A stretch of DNA of 23,192 nucleotides, taken from contig JAISDM010000234.1 in the NCBI GenBank assembly GCA_031264885.1, forward strand, positions 1 to 23,192. Reading direction: 5' to 3'. The DNA comes from Peptococcaceae bacterium. GTDB lineage: Bacteria; Bacillota; Peptococcia; DRI-13; UBA5745. Under the pieces are notes generated by a model that saw nothing but the letters and a program-made list of their open reading frames with translations, had not been told where the DNA came from and ran no database searches. This document shows positions 6,348-14,839 of this stretch, in pieces. A program made the translations under genes and the position numbers. Positions within the stretch are counted from its first letter, which is position 1; each line of letters opens with the position of its first letter.

Positions 6348-7693
6348 AGATTAATTCCCGGTATGTCGGAATTGTCGGACATCACGCCGGCGTCAAAGAT
6401 ATTGAACTTCCGCGCGTATTGCCTGTATCCGAGGTTCAAAAGCAGATAGAGCCACCCGTACCGGAAGAGTTTTGGGCTGTACCAGCGCCAGCGCCGCAGA
6501 ATGCTTCGGATCGAATAGGATCCGAGCCAGGCCCGGCGGACGCCGGTTTCAAGCGTGTCCTTCGACATCCGTTTCGGGCGGAACACGCAATGCTCCACAT
6601 CGTATAAAGCCCAGTCGCGCTCAACGATGCGCCCCTCGGCCTCAAGCTGATTGTGGTAATCGGTCTGGGGGAAGGGCGTAAAGATCGCGTAGCGCGGCAG
6701 GTCAATCTGTATCTCGTCGGACAGACGCGCCGTGCGCTCAAAGACGTCCGGCCCGTCCTCATCCGCGCCAAAGGCGAAGCAGCCCATGACCATGACGCCG
6801 TGTTTATGGAGTATGTCCATCAGCGCCTTGTAACCCTCCGGTTTGTTGACTCCCTTGCGCATCTCGGCTTGGCTGGCCGCGTTGACAGACTCAAATCCGA
6901 TCAAAAGCCCCTTGCATCCGCTCCGCTCAAACAGCCGGACGGTATCCTCATTCAGCGCGACGTCCGACGTCGTCAGCCCGAACCACCATTTTTTCAAAGG
7001 GATCATGGCGGTCAGCAGCGCCCGGAGATAGTCCATATCCGACAATAAATTGACGTCCGGAAAGACGATCTCTTTGCCGCGCAGGGTTTTGATTTCGGCG
7101 ATGACATCCTCCACCGGCCGCGTGACGACACGCCGCCCGAACGCCTTGGGATACGCGCAGAACGCGCAGTTCAAATGGCAGCCGCGCACGGCTTCCACCG
7201 TATTCAATGTGATGTACCGTTTCTTGTTGAGCAGGTCCCGGCGCGGAAGCGGGCGGTTCGCGATATCTTCACAGGACCCGGGCCGGTAAAACGGCTGTAA
7301 ACCGCCCCGTTGGAAATCCCGCAGCAAACGGGGCCAGGAATGGTCTCCCAGGCCCACCACGACAGCGTCGGCGTGGGCTTTCGCCTCATCGGGGCAAAGC
7401 GACGGGTGCGGCCCGCCGAGGACGACGGGTATACCGCGTCCCCGGAAATAATCGGCGAACCGGTACACCCGCGCGCTGGCGCCTGTGATACAGGTCATGC
7501 CGATGATGTCGGCCTCCAGGTCCAGCGGAACCGGCCCGGCGGTCTCGTCGTAAATCTCTATACCGGCGTTTAATTCAGGAGGCGTGAGGGCGGCCAGCAG
7601 CGCCAGCGTCATAGGCGCGTAGTGCAGACTTTTGGCAAACAGCCCGTTGTATCGGTGCATCGCGCCGGCGGGGCTGAGCAAGGCGATTTTCAT
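6344..7693 (-). CDS. B12-binding-type radical SAM protein A (first of four)
   Basis: The 449-residue product has GGPHPSLCPDEA at about 93-104 and the cluster motif C172-x3-C176-x2-C179 (RGCHLNCAFC), then IVFPDVNLLSDM and GFESVNAAS. It differs most from the other three: the middle motif has PDVN instead of DDN, and the late motif is TPFPQTDYHNQLEAEGRI. It may therefore act on a different substrate or at a different step. The C-terminus again has a hydrophobic stretch (YGWLYLLLNLGYRQYARKF). The ATG has an AGGAG site seven bases upstream. It begins 19 bases after the permease gene. Confidence 0.88.
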   Translation of the reverse strand: MKIALLSPAGAMHRYNGLFAKSLHYAPMTLALLAALTPPELNAGIEIYDETAGPVPLDLEADIIGMTCITGASARVYRFADYFRGRGIPVVLGGPHPSLCPDEAKAHADAVVVGLGDHSWPRLLRDFQRGGLQPFYRPGSCEDIANRPLPRRDLLNKKRYITLNTVEAVRGCHLNCAFCAYPKAFGRRVVTRPVEDVIAEIKTLRGKEIVFPDVNLLSDMDYLRALLTAMIPLKKWWFGLTTSDVALNEDTVRLFERSGCKGLLIGFESVNAASQAEMRKGVNKPEGYKALMDILHKHGVMVMGCFAFGADEDGPDVFERTARLSDEIQIDLPRYAIFTPFPQTDYHNQLEAEGRIVERDWALYDVEHCVFRPKRMSKDTLETGVRRAWLGSYSIRSILRRWRWYSPKLFRYGWLYLLLNLGYRQYARKFNIFDAGVMSDNSDIPGINL

Positions 7694-7712
7694 ATCATTG
7701 CTCCTGTCGTCG

Positions 7713-8840
7713 CTATAACAGCGACCCTGCCGCCATCAACAGATACATGACGGCGACGGCGCCGCGCAAAACGGGGCTTTTGCCGCAATTCCCCAGCAAC
7801 AGCCAGTCGGCGCCGCGTATCGCGTTACGGTAAGCCGGGACAGCCATACAGGCCACAATGACCGCCGTCGCTCCGCCGGCGATCCGCGTCAAGCCCAGGA
7901 AACCGGAAGCCGGCAGCAGCGCCAGCAGAAAGGACGGCGCAGTGGCGGCCAGCCAGGCCGGGACGCGCCCCGCGCGGAAATATTTCTTCGTCATATCGGA
8001 TAACTGGAGGGATATGGACCAAAACGTTCCCAGCATGGCCAGCGTAATAAATAACGAGCCAAAAACCCGCGCCGGGCCGCCCAGCGCCGCCGCCCAGCCG
8101 ACGATGGCGACCTCGGTGACGGGGGCGGAACTGAGCAGCGCCGCCAGAGTGACGATGACCATTACGGCGAGGTTTATCAGCAATCCGATGGCGACGGCAA
8201 GGGACAGTTTGCGCTTTTCGCCGCGCAGTCCCGAGGCGGCCTGCGGCACGGCGAAAAGCGACGACAAACTGAACATCGCCATGCCGTATACCGCCAATAA
8301 CGGCGCGGGCGCCCAACGCGCGGGCGCGAACGGCTGAAGCGCGGGCAGCGTCAGGGCGCGGACCGCGAGGAATCCCAAAATAGCCAGCATGACCGCCAGC
8401 GTGGCCGTCTCATGGACGGCCACGTGTTTGAGACCCAGGAAAACCACCGCGGCGGCGCAGACAAAAAACAGTATCTCAGCCGCGATGACGGGGATGTCCA
8501 GCAAGTCCGCCAGAATATCGCCCGCGCCGGTGATATACGCCGCGAGATTGCATACGAGGGTAACAGCCATAAACACATAAAAAGCGCTCCGCGGTATTTT
8601 TTTGCCGCGAAAAAGGTGCTTTGTAAAAATCGTCAGCAGCTCGCTGGAATAATCTGTGCGGATCGAAAGTTCGGCCACCATGATGTGCAGCGTGACCGTG
8701 ACCGCGTAAGCGGCCAGCATCGCAAAAACGGCGGGCCCGAATCCGGTTTCGGCGGCTAAGTAAGGCAGAGCCATCACGCCCCCGCCGATGCCGGCCCCCG
8801 CAACCAGGCATACCGCCTCGGCCATGTTCAATCTGCGCAC
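7713..8840 (-). CDS. Amino-acid permease, aromatic/hydroxy amino-acid type
   Basis: The 375-residue product is strongly hydrophobic with about ten to eleven membrane helices. The first helix carries AGAGIGGGVMALPYLAAETG, the glycine-rich unwound segment and ALPY typical of the hydroxy/aromatic amino acid permease branch of the APC superfamily (TyrP/Mtr/SdaC-like). These proteins import amino acids with protons. Substrate specificity cannot be read here. I accept the GTG start at 8840 because GGAGG lies six bases upstream. The gene sits 23 bases after the GGGtGRT gene and 19 bases before radical SAM gene A, so it could supply a precursor or export a product of the cluster. Confidence 0.8.
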   Translation of the reverse strand: MRRLNMAEAVCLVAGAGIGGGVMALPYLAAETGFGPAVFAMLAAYAVTVTLHIMVAELSIRTDYSSELLTIFTKHLFRGKKIPRSAFYVFMAVTLVCNLAAYITGAGDILADLLDIPVIAAEILFFVCAAAVVFLGLKHVAVHETATLAVMLAILGFLAVRALTLPALQPFAPARWAPAPLLAVYGMAMFSLSSLFAVPQAASGLRGEKRKLSLAVAIGLLINLAVMVIVTLAALLSSAPVTEVAIVGWAAALGGPARVFGSLFITLAMLGTFWSISLQLSDMTKKYFRAGRVPAWLAATAPSFLLALLPASGFLGLTRIAGGATAVIVACMAVPAYRNAIRGADWLLLGNCGKSPVLRGAVAVMYLLMAAGSLL

Positions 8841-8863
8841 ACAAAACCTCCGTAAATGTCATT

Positions 8864-9859
8864 TCAGGCGCTTTGCTCAACGGCCACGGCGCAGGCGACG
8901 GTGGCGCCCACCATGGGATTGTTGCCCATGCCGATCAGTCCCATCATTTCCACATGGGCCGGCACGGAAGACGAGCCCGCGAACTGGGCGTCGCCGTGCA
9001 TCCGTCCCATGCTGTCGGTCAATCCGTAGGAAGCGGGTCCGGCCGCCATGTTGTCGGGATGGAGTGTGCGGCCTGTTCCGCCGCCGGAAGCCACGGAAAA
9101 ATACCTCTTGCCGTTTTCCGTCGCCCATTTTTTGTACGTGCCCGCCACCAAATGCTGGAACCGGGTGGGATTGGTGGAGTTCCCCGTGATGGACACATCC
9201 ACGCCCTCGCTGACCATGACCGCCACGCCTTCGGACACGTCGTCCGCCCCGTAGACGCGGACCGCAGCTTTATCCCCCTTGGAGAAAGCTTTTTCCTCAA
9301 CGACGTTCAAGGTGCTCGCGTAGTAATCAAACTGGGTTTGAACATAGGTAAAACCGTTGACCCGGGATATAATATAAGCGGCGTCTTTCCCCAGACCGTT
9401 CAAAATAACCTTTAGTGATTTTGTGCGCACCTGGTTGGCGGTCCGGGCGATGCCGATGGCGCCTTCCGCGGCGGCGAAAGACTCGTGGCCCGCCAGGAAG
9501 GCGAAGCATTGGGTCTCCTCACGGAGCAGCATGGCGCCCAGGTTGCCGTGCCCAAGGCCCACTTTGCGGCTGTCCGCCACCGAACCGGGAATGCAGAAAG
9601 CCTGGAGCCCGATTCCGATGGCCTCCGCCGCGCCGGAGGCCTGTTTTTTCCCTTGCTGGAGCGCGATGGCGCAGCCCAGGGTATAAGCCCACACCGCGTT
9701 GTCAAAGGCGATGGGCTGGATGCCTTTCACAATGGATTCCACCTGGACGTTCTTGGCGTCGCACAGAGCTTTGGCGGCGTCCAGATTCTCAAATCCATAA
9801 GCCTTGCAGACGGCCTGAATGCCGTCGATTCTTCTTTCATAACCCTCAAAGCGAATCAT
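8864..9859 (-). CDS. GGGtGRT protein
   Basis: The 331-residue product contains the name-giving motif GGGTGRT at residues 259-265 within SVASGGGTGRTLHPDN, and its length matches this uncharacterised family. It is soluble, with many glycine- and alanine-rich turns and no membrane segment. The family is known mainly as a conserved protein whose gene neighbours a NifU/IscU-like scaffold gene, exactly as here (17 bases apart). Its biochemical role is not established to my knowledge. The ATG has GAGGAGATG about eight bases upstream. A role in Fe-S cluster chemistry is inferred from the partner only. Confidence 0.9.
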   Translation of the reverse strand: MIRFEGYERRIDGIQAVCKAYGFENLDAAKALCDAKNVQVESIVKGIQPIAFDNAVWAYTLGCAIALQQGKKQASGAAEAIGIGLQAFCIPGSVADSRKVGLGHGNLGAMLLREETQCFAFLAGHESFAAAEGAIGIARTANQVRTKSLKVILNGLGKDAAYIISRVNGFTYVQTQFDYYASTLNVVEEKAFSKGDKAAVRVYGADDVSEGVAVMVSEGVDVSITGNSTNPTRFQHLVAGTYKKWATENGKRYFSVASGGGTGRTLHPDNMAAGPASYGLTDSMGRMHGDAQFAGSSSVPAHVEMMGLIGMGNNPMVGATVACAVAVEQSA

Positions 9860-9876
9860 GATGACACATCTCCTCT

Positions 9877-10569
9877 CTATTCTTTCCTGGGATCCACGAT
9901 CTTTACGGCTTCGTCCAAACGGCCGTAAGTGCCCACATTGTCTTCAAACGCTTTTTTCGGATCGTCTCCCTTTCGAATAGACGCCATCATTTTGCCAAGG
10001 TTCACAAATTTATAGCCGATGATTTCATTTTGACCGTCCAAACCTACCTCTAATACATAACCTTCGCTCATTTCCAAATAACGCACACCCTTGGCGTTGG
10101 TGCCGAACATGGTGCCGATCTGGCTCCGCAGCCCTTTCCCCAGATCTTCCAGCGACGCGCCGATGGGAAGCCCCCCCTCGGAGAAAGCCGTTTGGGTCCG
10201 GCCATACGCCAGCTGCTTAAAAATCTCACGCATGGCCACATTGATGGCGTCGCAGACCAGGTCCGTATTCAGCGCTTCCAATATGGTTTTGCCCTGGAGA
10301 ATTTCCGCCGCCATAGCCGCGGAATGCGTCATGCCGGAGCAGCCGATGGTCTCCAGCAGCGCCTCCTCAATGACGCCCTCCTTCACATTGAGGGTCAGCT
10401 TACAGGCCCCTTGCTGCGGGGCGCACCAGCCTATTCCGTGAGAAAGCCCGGAGATGTCCGTGATTTGAGTCGCCTTCACCCACTTGCCTTCCTCCGGAAT
10501 CGGAGCCGGCCCATGATGAGGCCCTTTTTGAACATAGCACATTTGCTCAACTTCGTGGGAATAATTCAT
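9877..10569 (-). CDS. NifU/IscU-like iron-sulfur scaffold protein
   Basis: The 230-residue product has an IscU-like core at about residues 38-125: GWCAPQQGACKLTL, then LETIGCSGMTHSAAMAAEIL, which corresponds to the second-cysteine region of IscU, with C49, C56, C77 and C106 visible. The C-terminal cysteine of classical IscU (in an HC pair) has no clear counterpart, since AYGRTQTAFSEGG stands near that place. A C-terminal extension of about 100 residues goes beyond the usual 130-residue scaffold. It pairs with the GGGtGRT gene downstream. The ribosome binding site is weak for the ATG at 10569. It is the first gene of the eight-gene run, about 65 bases from a good promoter. Confidence 0.8.
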   Translation of the reverse strand: MNYSHEVEQMCYVQKGPHHGPAPIPEEGKWVKATQITDISGLSHGIGWCAPQQGACKLTLNVKEGVIEEALLETIGCSGMTHSAAMAAEILQGKTILEALNTDLVCDAINVAMREIFKQLAYGRTQTAFSEGGLPIGASLEDLGKGLRSQIGTMFGTNAKGVRYLEMSEGYVLEVGLDGQNEIIGYKFVNLGKMMASIRKGDDPKKAFEDNVGTYGRLDEAVKIVDPRKE

Positions 10570-10634
10570 GATTGTCGCGGGAAGCCGCTCAAAGCCCCCG
10601 CTGCCCCCTTTCTAATATCCCGTTTTACGGATAG

Positions 10635-10663
10635 AGTATATCACTTCTCCCGTGAAGTTTCAA
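10635..10663 (-). promoter_or_regulatory. Sigma-A-type promoter of the scaffold/GGGtGRT/radical SAM gene run
   Basis: On the minus strand TTGAAA (10663-10658), a 17-base spacer and TATACT (10640-10635) lie about 65 bases before the scaffold gene. The spacer contains the inverted repeat CTTCAC/GTGAAG-like bases (CTTCACGGGAGAAGTGA), possibly an operator. Confidence 0.7.
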
Positions 10664-10678
10664 GAATGGAAGTTTTCC

Positions 10679-10818
10679 ACTGCGATTCGTCGTTTGACGC
10701 AAATACCCGGTCCCGGGCGGCAAAATGCCGCCCCTACGGTACCGTGACCGATGCGCCTTGTAGGGGCGGCATCCTGCCGCCCGTCCCTGACAGACGCGCC
10801 TTTCCAAACTGCGATTCG
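10679..10818. repeat. GC-rich palindromic repeat, copy R1
   Basis: The core at 10714-10783 begins CGGGCGGCAAAATGCCGCCC and ends GTAGGGGCGGCATCCTGCCG plus CCCG, so each end folds on itself and the two ends also pair with each other. ACTGCGATTCG occurs in direct orientation on both sides (10679-10689 and 10808-10818). The similarity to copy R3 extends beyond the core, in opposite orientation. No gene is seen in 10570-10937; apart from this repeat that gap holds two divergent promoters. It resembles REP/MITE-type elements. Confidence 0.85.
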
Positions 10819-10840
10819 CAGGTTTTCCAGAAATTCATGC

Positions 10841-10868
10841 TTGCTTTTATGGCGGAGTATACTATAAT
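10841..10868 (+). promoter_or_regulatory. Sigma-A-type promoter of the hybrid sensor kinase
   Basis: TTGCTT (10841-10846), a 16-base spacer and TATAAT (10863-10868) lie about 70 bases before the kinase ATG at 10938. Confidence 0.65.
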
Positions 10869-10937
10869 ATCCTTATTATCTTTTGGGATTGTTTTTCGGA
10901 GTTTCGGGGTTCGCGCAATCGGTTTCGAGGTGATTGT

Positions 10938-13900
10938 ATGTTAAAAAACCTAAGTCTCAGAATCAAAATATTCGCTTTGGTTTCCACGGTGGTCATTGTG
11001 TCGTTTGTGACGCTTACTGTGATCGTTTCCGGAAAAACCATTGAAATGGCAAAGAAAGACGCTTTCAACCTGGCTCAGGAAACGGCGGACAAATATAAGA
11101 ACGAGATCATCGCGGAACTGCAGGGCGCCAGGATCACGGCGGAAACCCTCTCCACCGTGTTTGAGACGTTGAAGGATCATGATTACACCGACAGGGACAT
11201 GATGAACGACATCCTGAAGAACGCCCTGGCGCAGAAGGAATACATCACAGCCTTTTGCATCGCCTACGACCCCGACGCTTTGGACGGAAAGGACGCGCTG
11301 TACGCCGGGGCGGAGCCGGCATATGATGAAACGGGGAGGTTCGCCCCTTACTGGAACAAACTCGGCGGCAATATCGCCGTGGAGCCTTTGTACGACATCG
11401 ATATCGCGGATTGGTATATCGTACCCAAATCCGAGCGCCATGAATACATCACCGAGCCCTACCCCTATGAGGTTCAGGGGAATCCGGTGATGCTCACAAG
11501 CCTGATTTTTCCGATCATTCATAACGATGGGTTTATTGGGATCATATCCTCCGACATCGTCCTGGATAAGCTGCAGGAGATGGTTTCCATCGTAACGCCT
11601 CACGAACAGGGCGGATATACGGAGATCATCTCCAACGCGGGCGTGATTGTGGCGCGTCCGGACACCTCCCATCTGAACAAGAGTTTGGCGGAATCGGCGG
11701 CGTATGAAATGCTGATCTCCGACCGGTCCAAAACCGCCGGGGCTTTGGCATACGCGGAGGCGTACGCGGCGGAGGCCGGGCAGGACGAAGACGGCGTCCG
11801 GCTCTTCACCGGCGCGCTGGAAGAGTACGCGAAGGATTTCGACGGAACCAGGCTGGACTTGTCCTTGATGACGCCCGAACTGGCTCAGGCGATGCTCCGG
11901 TCGGATCCGGACCGGCTGCGGTACGCGGAAGAGGCTCAGGCCGCCGTTAAAAACGGCGAGATGTATATCTCAAGCGGCAAGGATTTTTATACGGTGTATA
12001 TGCCCGTTCAATTCAGCAGCGTGACCAATCCCTGGTCGGTGGCGGTCAGCATTCCCATGACGCGGATTCTGGACAACGCCAATGACATCCGTAATTATGT
12101 CATTTTGGTGTCCGCCGCGGCCGTATGCCTGATTGCCATGATCCTGTATCTGATTACGAGAAGCGTCACGAAGCCCATACTCATTTTGTCGGATACCGCC
12201 AAGATCTTTGGCGAAGGGCATTTTGACGCTGAGGTGCCCATCGTTCAGAGCAACGATGAGATCGGAGAGCTGTCGAAGGCGTTCCGGTTTATGGCGCAGA
12301 AGATCAACGATCTGATTAAGGAAATGCAGCGGTACGCCAAAACCCTGGAAGAAAAGAACGTATATCTGAACCGGCTGAATGAATTGAAAGATGAATTCCT
12401 GGCCAATACCTCCCATGAGCTGAGGACCCCCATCAACGGCATCATCGGCATTGTGGAATCCATGATTGACGGCGCCGCGGGCGAGATGAGCGACGAACAG
12501 AAATATAATCTGGCGATCGTCTCCAACAGCGGCAAGCGGCTTTCCAACATGGTCAACGATATCCTGGACTTCACCAAGCTGAAGAACCAGGAGATCGTAT
12601 TGCAGATCAAACCTGTCGATCTGAAACCCGTTGTGGACACGGTGATCGTTTTGTCAAAGCCATTGATCAAGGGAAAAGATCTGACGCTGGTGAACGAAAT
12701 CGACAGTTCTCTGACCTTGGTCGGCGCGGATGAGAACAGGGTGCAGCAGATATTGTACAATCTGATCGGCAACGCGATTAAGTTCACCGAGAAAGGGAAG
12801 GTAAGCGTATCCGCCGCGGTTGCCGGCGGCATGGTGCGGGTTTCGGTGGAGGATACGGGCATCGGCGTCGCCGAGGACAAATTTGAGCGGATATTCGAAT
12901 CCTTCGAACAGGCCGACGGGTCCACGGCCAGAGAATATGGCGGAACGGGGCTGGGCCTGTCGATCACCAAAAAAATCGTAGAGCTGCACGGCGGAACCGT
13001 CGGTGTGGAGTCGCAGTTGGGCAAGGGCTCCAAATTTACCTTTACGCTGCCGGTGTCGGACGTAAAAAGAGAGAGCCTGGGTTCCCCCGAAATCCCCAAA
13101 ACGATTATCGATATGGAAGATTTCATGACGGGCGCCGCGGCGGCGGAGCATAAACCGGACGCGGCGGCCGGGGAGGGAACGTACAAGATCCTCGTAGTCG
13201 ACGACGAACCCGTCAACATTCAAGTGCTCACAAACCTGCTTTCCATGCGGGATTATTCCGTGTTTAAGGCGTATAACGGTTTGGAGGCGCTCGATCTGAT
13301 CGAAAGCGGGGAGACGTTTGATCTCGTTTTGCTGGATGTGATGATGCCCCGTATGTCCGGGTATGAGGTCTGCCAGCGTTTGAGGGAAAAATATACCCTC
13401 TTCGACTTGCCCATCGTGATGCTGACGGCAAAAAATCAGATTCAGGACATCGTTCTGGGATTCCATTCCGGCGCCAACGATTATATACAGAAACCCTTCG
13501 ATAAAGAGGAATTATTGGCGCGCGTAAGAACCCTGCTTGAGCTGAAAGGCGCCATGGCGGCGGCTATGGCGGCGAACAGGGCGAAGAGCCTCTTTTTGGC
13601 CAATATGAGCCACGAGATCCGGACGCCCCTCACCGCGGTCATCGGCCTGACCAACTTGCTGCTGAATACGCCGATGGATGAGAAACAGCGGGATTATACG
13701 GAAAAAATGCGCCGCGCTTCCTCGGTTCTTTTGGGCATCATCAACGATATTCTCGATTTTTCGAAGGCTGAGGCGGGGAACCTGAAACTGGAGCGGGTTT
13801 CTCTCGATATCCGGCGAATGTTTGGCGATCTGGAGACGTTCTTCCAGGGGCAAAACGCCAAATCCGGCGTGCAGCTCCGCTTTGAGCTGGATCCCGCCCT

Positions 13901-14819
13901 TCCGGAGGCGCTGCTGGGAGATCCGCTGCGCTTGCAGCAGGTGTTCATCAATCTGGTGGAGAACGCCTTCAAATTTACCGAACAGGGCTCTATTACGGTT
14001 CGCGCCAGCCTGTCCCGGCGGGGACCCGGCGATGTGACGCTGGATTTTGCCGTGGAGGATACGGGCATCGGGATGAGCCATGAGAAGATGGAAGAGATAT
14101 TTGCCGCTTTTAATCAAGGGGATAACTCCGCCAGCCGCAAATACGGGGGCATTGGCATCGGTCTCACCATCACCCGGCAGATGGTGGAGCTGATGGGGGG
14201 AGAGATCGGCGTATTCAGCGAAGAGGGGCAAGGCACGGTATTCACATTTTCCTGCCCGTTCGCGCTTCCGGACAGAGCTTCCGAATCAAAAGTTTCCGAA
14301 TCAAAAGTTTCCGGGGCGGGCGCGGCGCCTTCGCCTGGAACGGATTCGCCTGAAGCCGCTTCGCCTGGAACGGATTCGCCGGCGGAGGACGCGGAACACG
14401 ACGAAAACGACATGCTGCGCGGCATGCGGGTGCTTTTGGTGGAAGACAATGAAATCAACGCCCTGATCGCTATGGAATTGCTGAACTCCGTCGGCGTTGA
14501 GGTGACCACCGCGGAGAATGGCAGCGAAGCCATCGAACGTTTGAAGGAAGCGCTCGATGCCGGCGGCAGCCCGGCTTTTGACCTGGTGTTGATGGATCTG
14601 CAGATGCCGGTCATGGACGGCTATGAAGCCACCGAAATCATCAAGAATACGCCGGCGTACAAGGATCTGCCCATCTACGCCCTGACGGCTCACGCCTTCC
14701 CCGAGGAAAGGGAGCGCTGCCTTTCATTGGGCATGGAGGAGCATCTGACCAAACCCATTGACGTGGAGGAGTTCTACACGGCGCTGCGCAAAGCCGCCGC
14801 GAAAAGGCCGGCGGCCTAG
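10938..14819 (+). CDS. Hybrid sensor histidine kinase with two kinase cores and two receivers
   Basis: The 1293-residue product has a membrane helix at about 8-31, an extracellular dCache-like sensor to about 375, a second helix at 387-407, and HAMP at 408-460. Kinase core 1 has H493 in SHELRTP, N612 and D639 in DTGIGV. Receiver 1 has phospho-acceptor D800 in LLDVMMPRMSG. Kinase core 2 has H892 in SHEIRTP, N1009 and D1041 in DTGIGM. A repetitive linker (about 1110-1160) leads to receiver 2 with D1220 in LMDLQMPVMDG. Both cores look catalytically complete; no HPt domain or DNA-binding output is present, so signalling must pass to a separate HPt or regulator. The ATG at 10938 has GAGGTGAT upstream. 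There is no cognate regulator next to it in this window. Confidence 0.93.
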   Translation: MLKNLSLRIKIFALVSTVVIVSFVTLTVIVSGKTIEMAKKDAFNLAQETADKYKNEIIAELQGARITAETLSTVFETLKDHDYTDRDMMNDILKNALAQKEYITAFCIAYDPDALDGKDALYAGAEPAYDETGRFAPYWNKLGGNIAVEPLYDIDIADWYIVPKSERHEYITEPYPYEVQGNPVMLTSLIFPIIHNDGFIGIISSDIVLDKLQEMVSIVTPHEQGGYTEIISNAGVIVARPDTSHLNKSLAESAAYEMLISDRSKTAGALAYAEAYAAEAGQDEDGVRLFTGALEEYAKDFDGTRLDLSLMTPELAQAMLRSDPDRLRYAEEAQAAVKNGEMYISSGKDFYTVYMPVQFSSVTNPWSVAVSIPMTRILDNANDIRNYVILVSAAAVCLIAMILYLITRSVTKPILILSDTAKIFGEGHFDAEVPIVQSNDEIGELSKAFRFMAQKINDLIKEMQRYAKTLEEKNVYLNRLNELKDEFLANTSHELRTPINGIIGIVESMIDGAAGEMSDEQKYNLAIVSNSGKRLSNMVNDILDFTKLKNQEIVLQIKPVDLKPVVDTVIVLSKPLIKGKDLTLVNEIDSSLTLVGADENRVQQILYNLIGNAIKFTEKGKVSVSAAVAGGMVRVSVEDTGIGVAEDKFERIFESFEQADGSTAREYGGTGLGLSITKKIVELHGGTVGVESQLGKGSKFTFTLPVSDVKRESLGSPEIPKTIIDMEDFMTGAAAAEHKPDAAAGEGTYKILVVDDEPVNIQVLTNLLSMRDYSVFKAYNGLEALDLIESGETFDLVLLDVMMPRMSGYEVCQRLREKYTLFDLPIVMLTAKNQIQDIVLGFHSGANDYIQKPFDKEELLARVRTLLELKGAMAAAMAANRAKSLFLANMSHEIRTPLTAVIGLTNLLLNTPMDEKQRDYTEKMRRASSVLLGIINDILDFSKAEAGNLKLERVSLDIRRMFGDLETFFQGQNAKSGVQLRFELDPALPEALLGDPLRLQQVFINLVENAFKFTEQGSITVRASLSRRGPGDVTLDFAVEDTGIGMSHEKMEEIFAAFNQGDNSASRKYGGIGIGLTITRQMVELMGGEIGVFSEEGQGTVFTFSCPFALPDRASESKVSESKVSGAGAAPSPGTDSPEAASPGTDSPAEDAEHDENDMLRGMRVLLVEDNEINALIAMELLNSVGVEVTTAENGSEAIERLKEALDAGGSPAFDLVLMDLQMPVMDGYEATEIIKNTPAYKDLPIYALTAHAFPEERERCLSLGMEEHLTKPIDVEEFYTALRKAAAKRPAA
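14279..14380 (+). repeat. In-frame tandem repeats in the kinase linker
   Basis: Two 15-base units TTTCCGAATCAAAAG lie side by side at about 14280-14309. TCGCCTGGAACGGATTCGCC occurs at 14331-14350 and 14361-14380, a 30-base period. Both periods are multiples of three and encode SESKV-SESKV and SPGTDSP...SPGTDSP between kinase core 2 and receiver 2. Confidence 0.85.
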
Positions 14820-14839
14820 GGTGCGCCATACTCCGTCGA

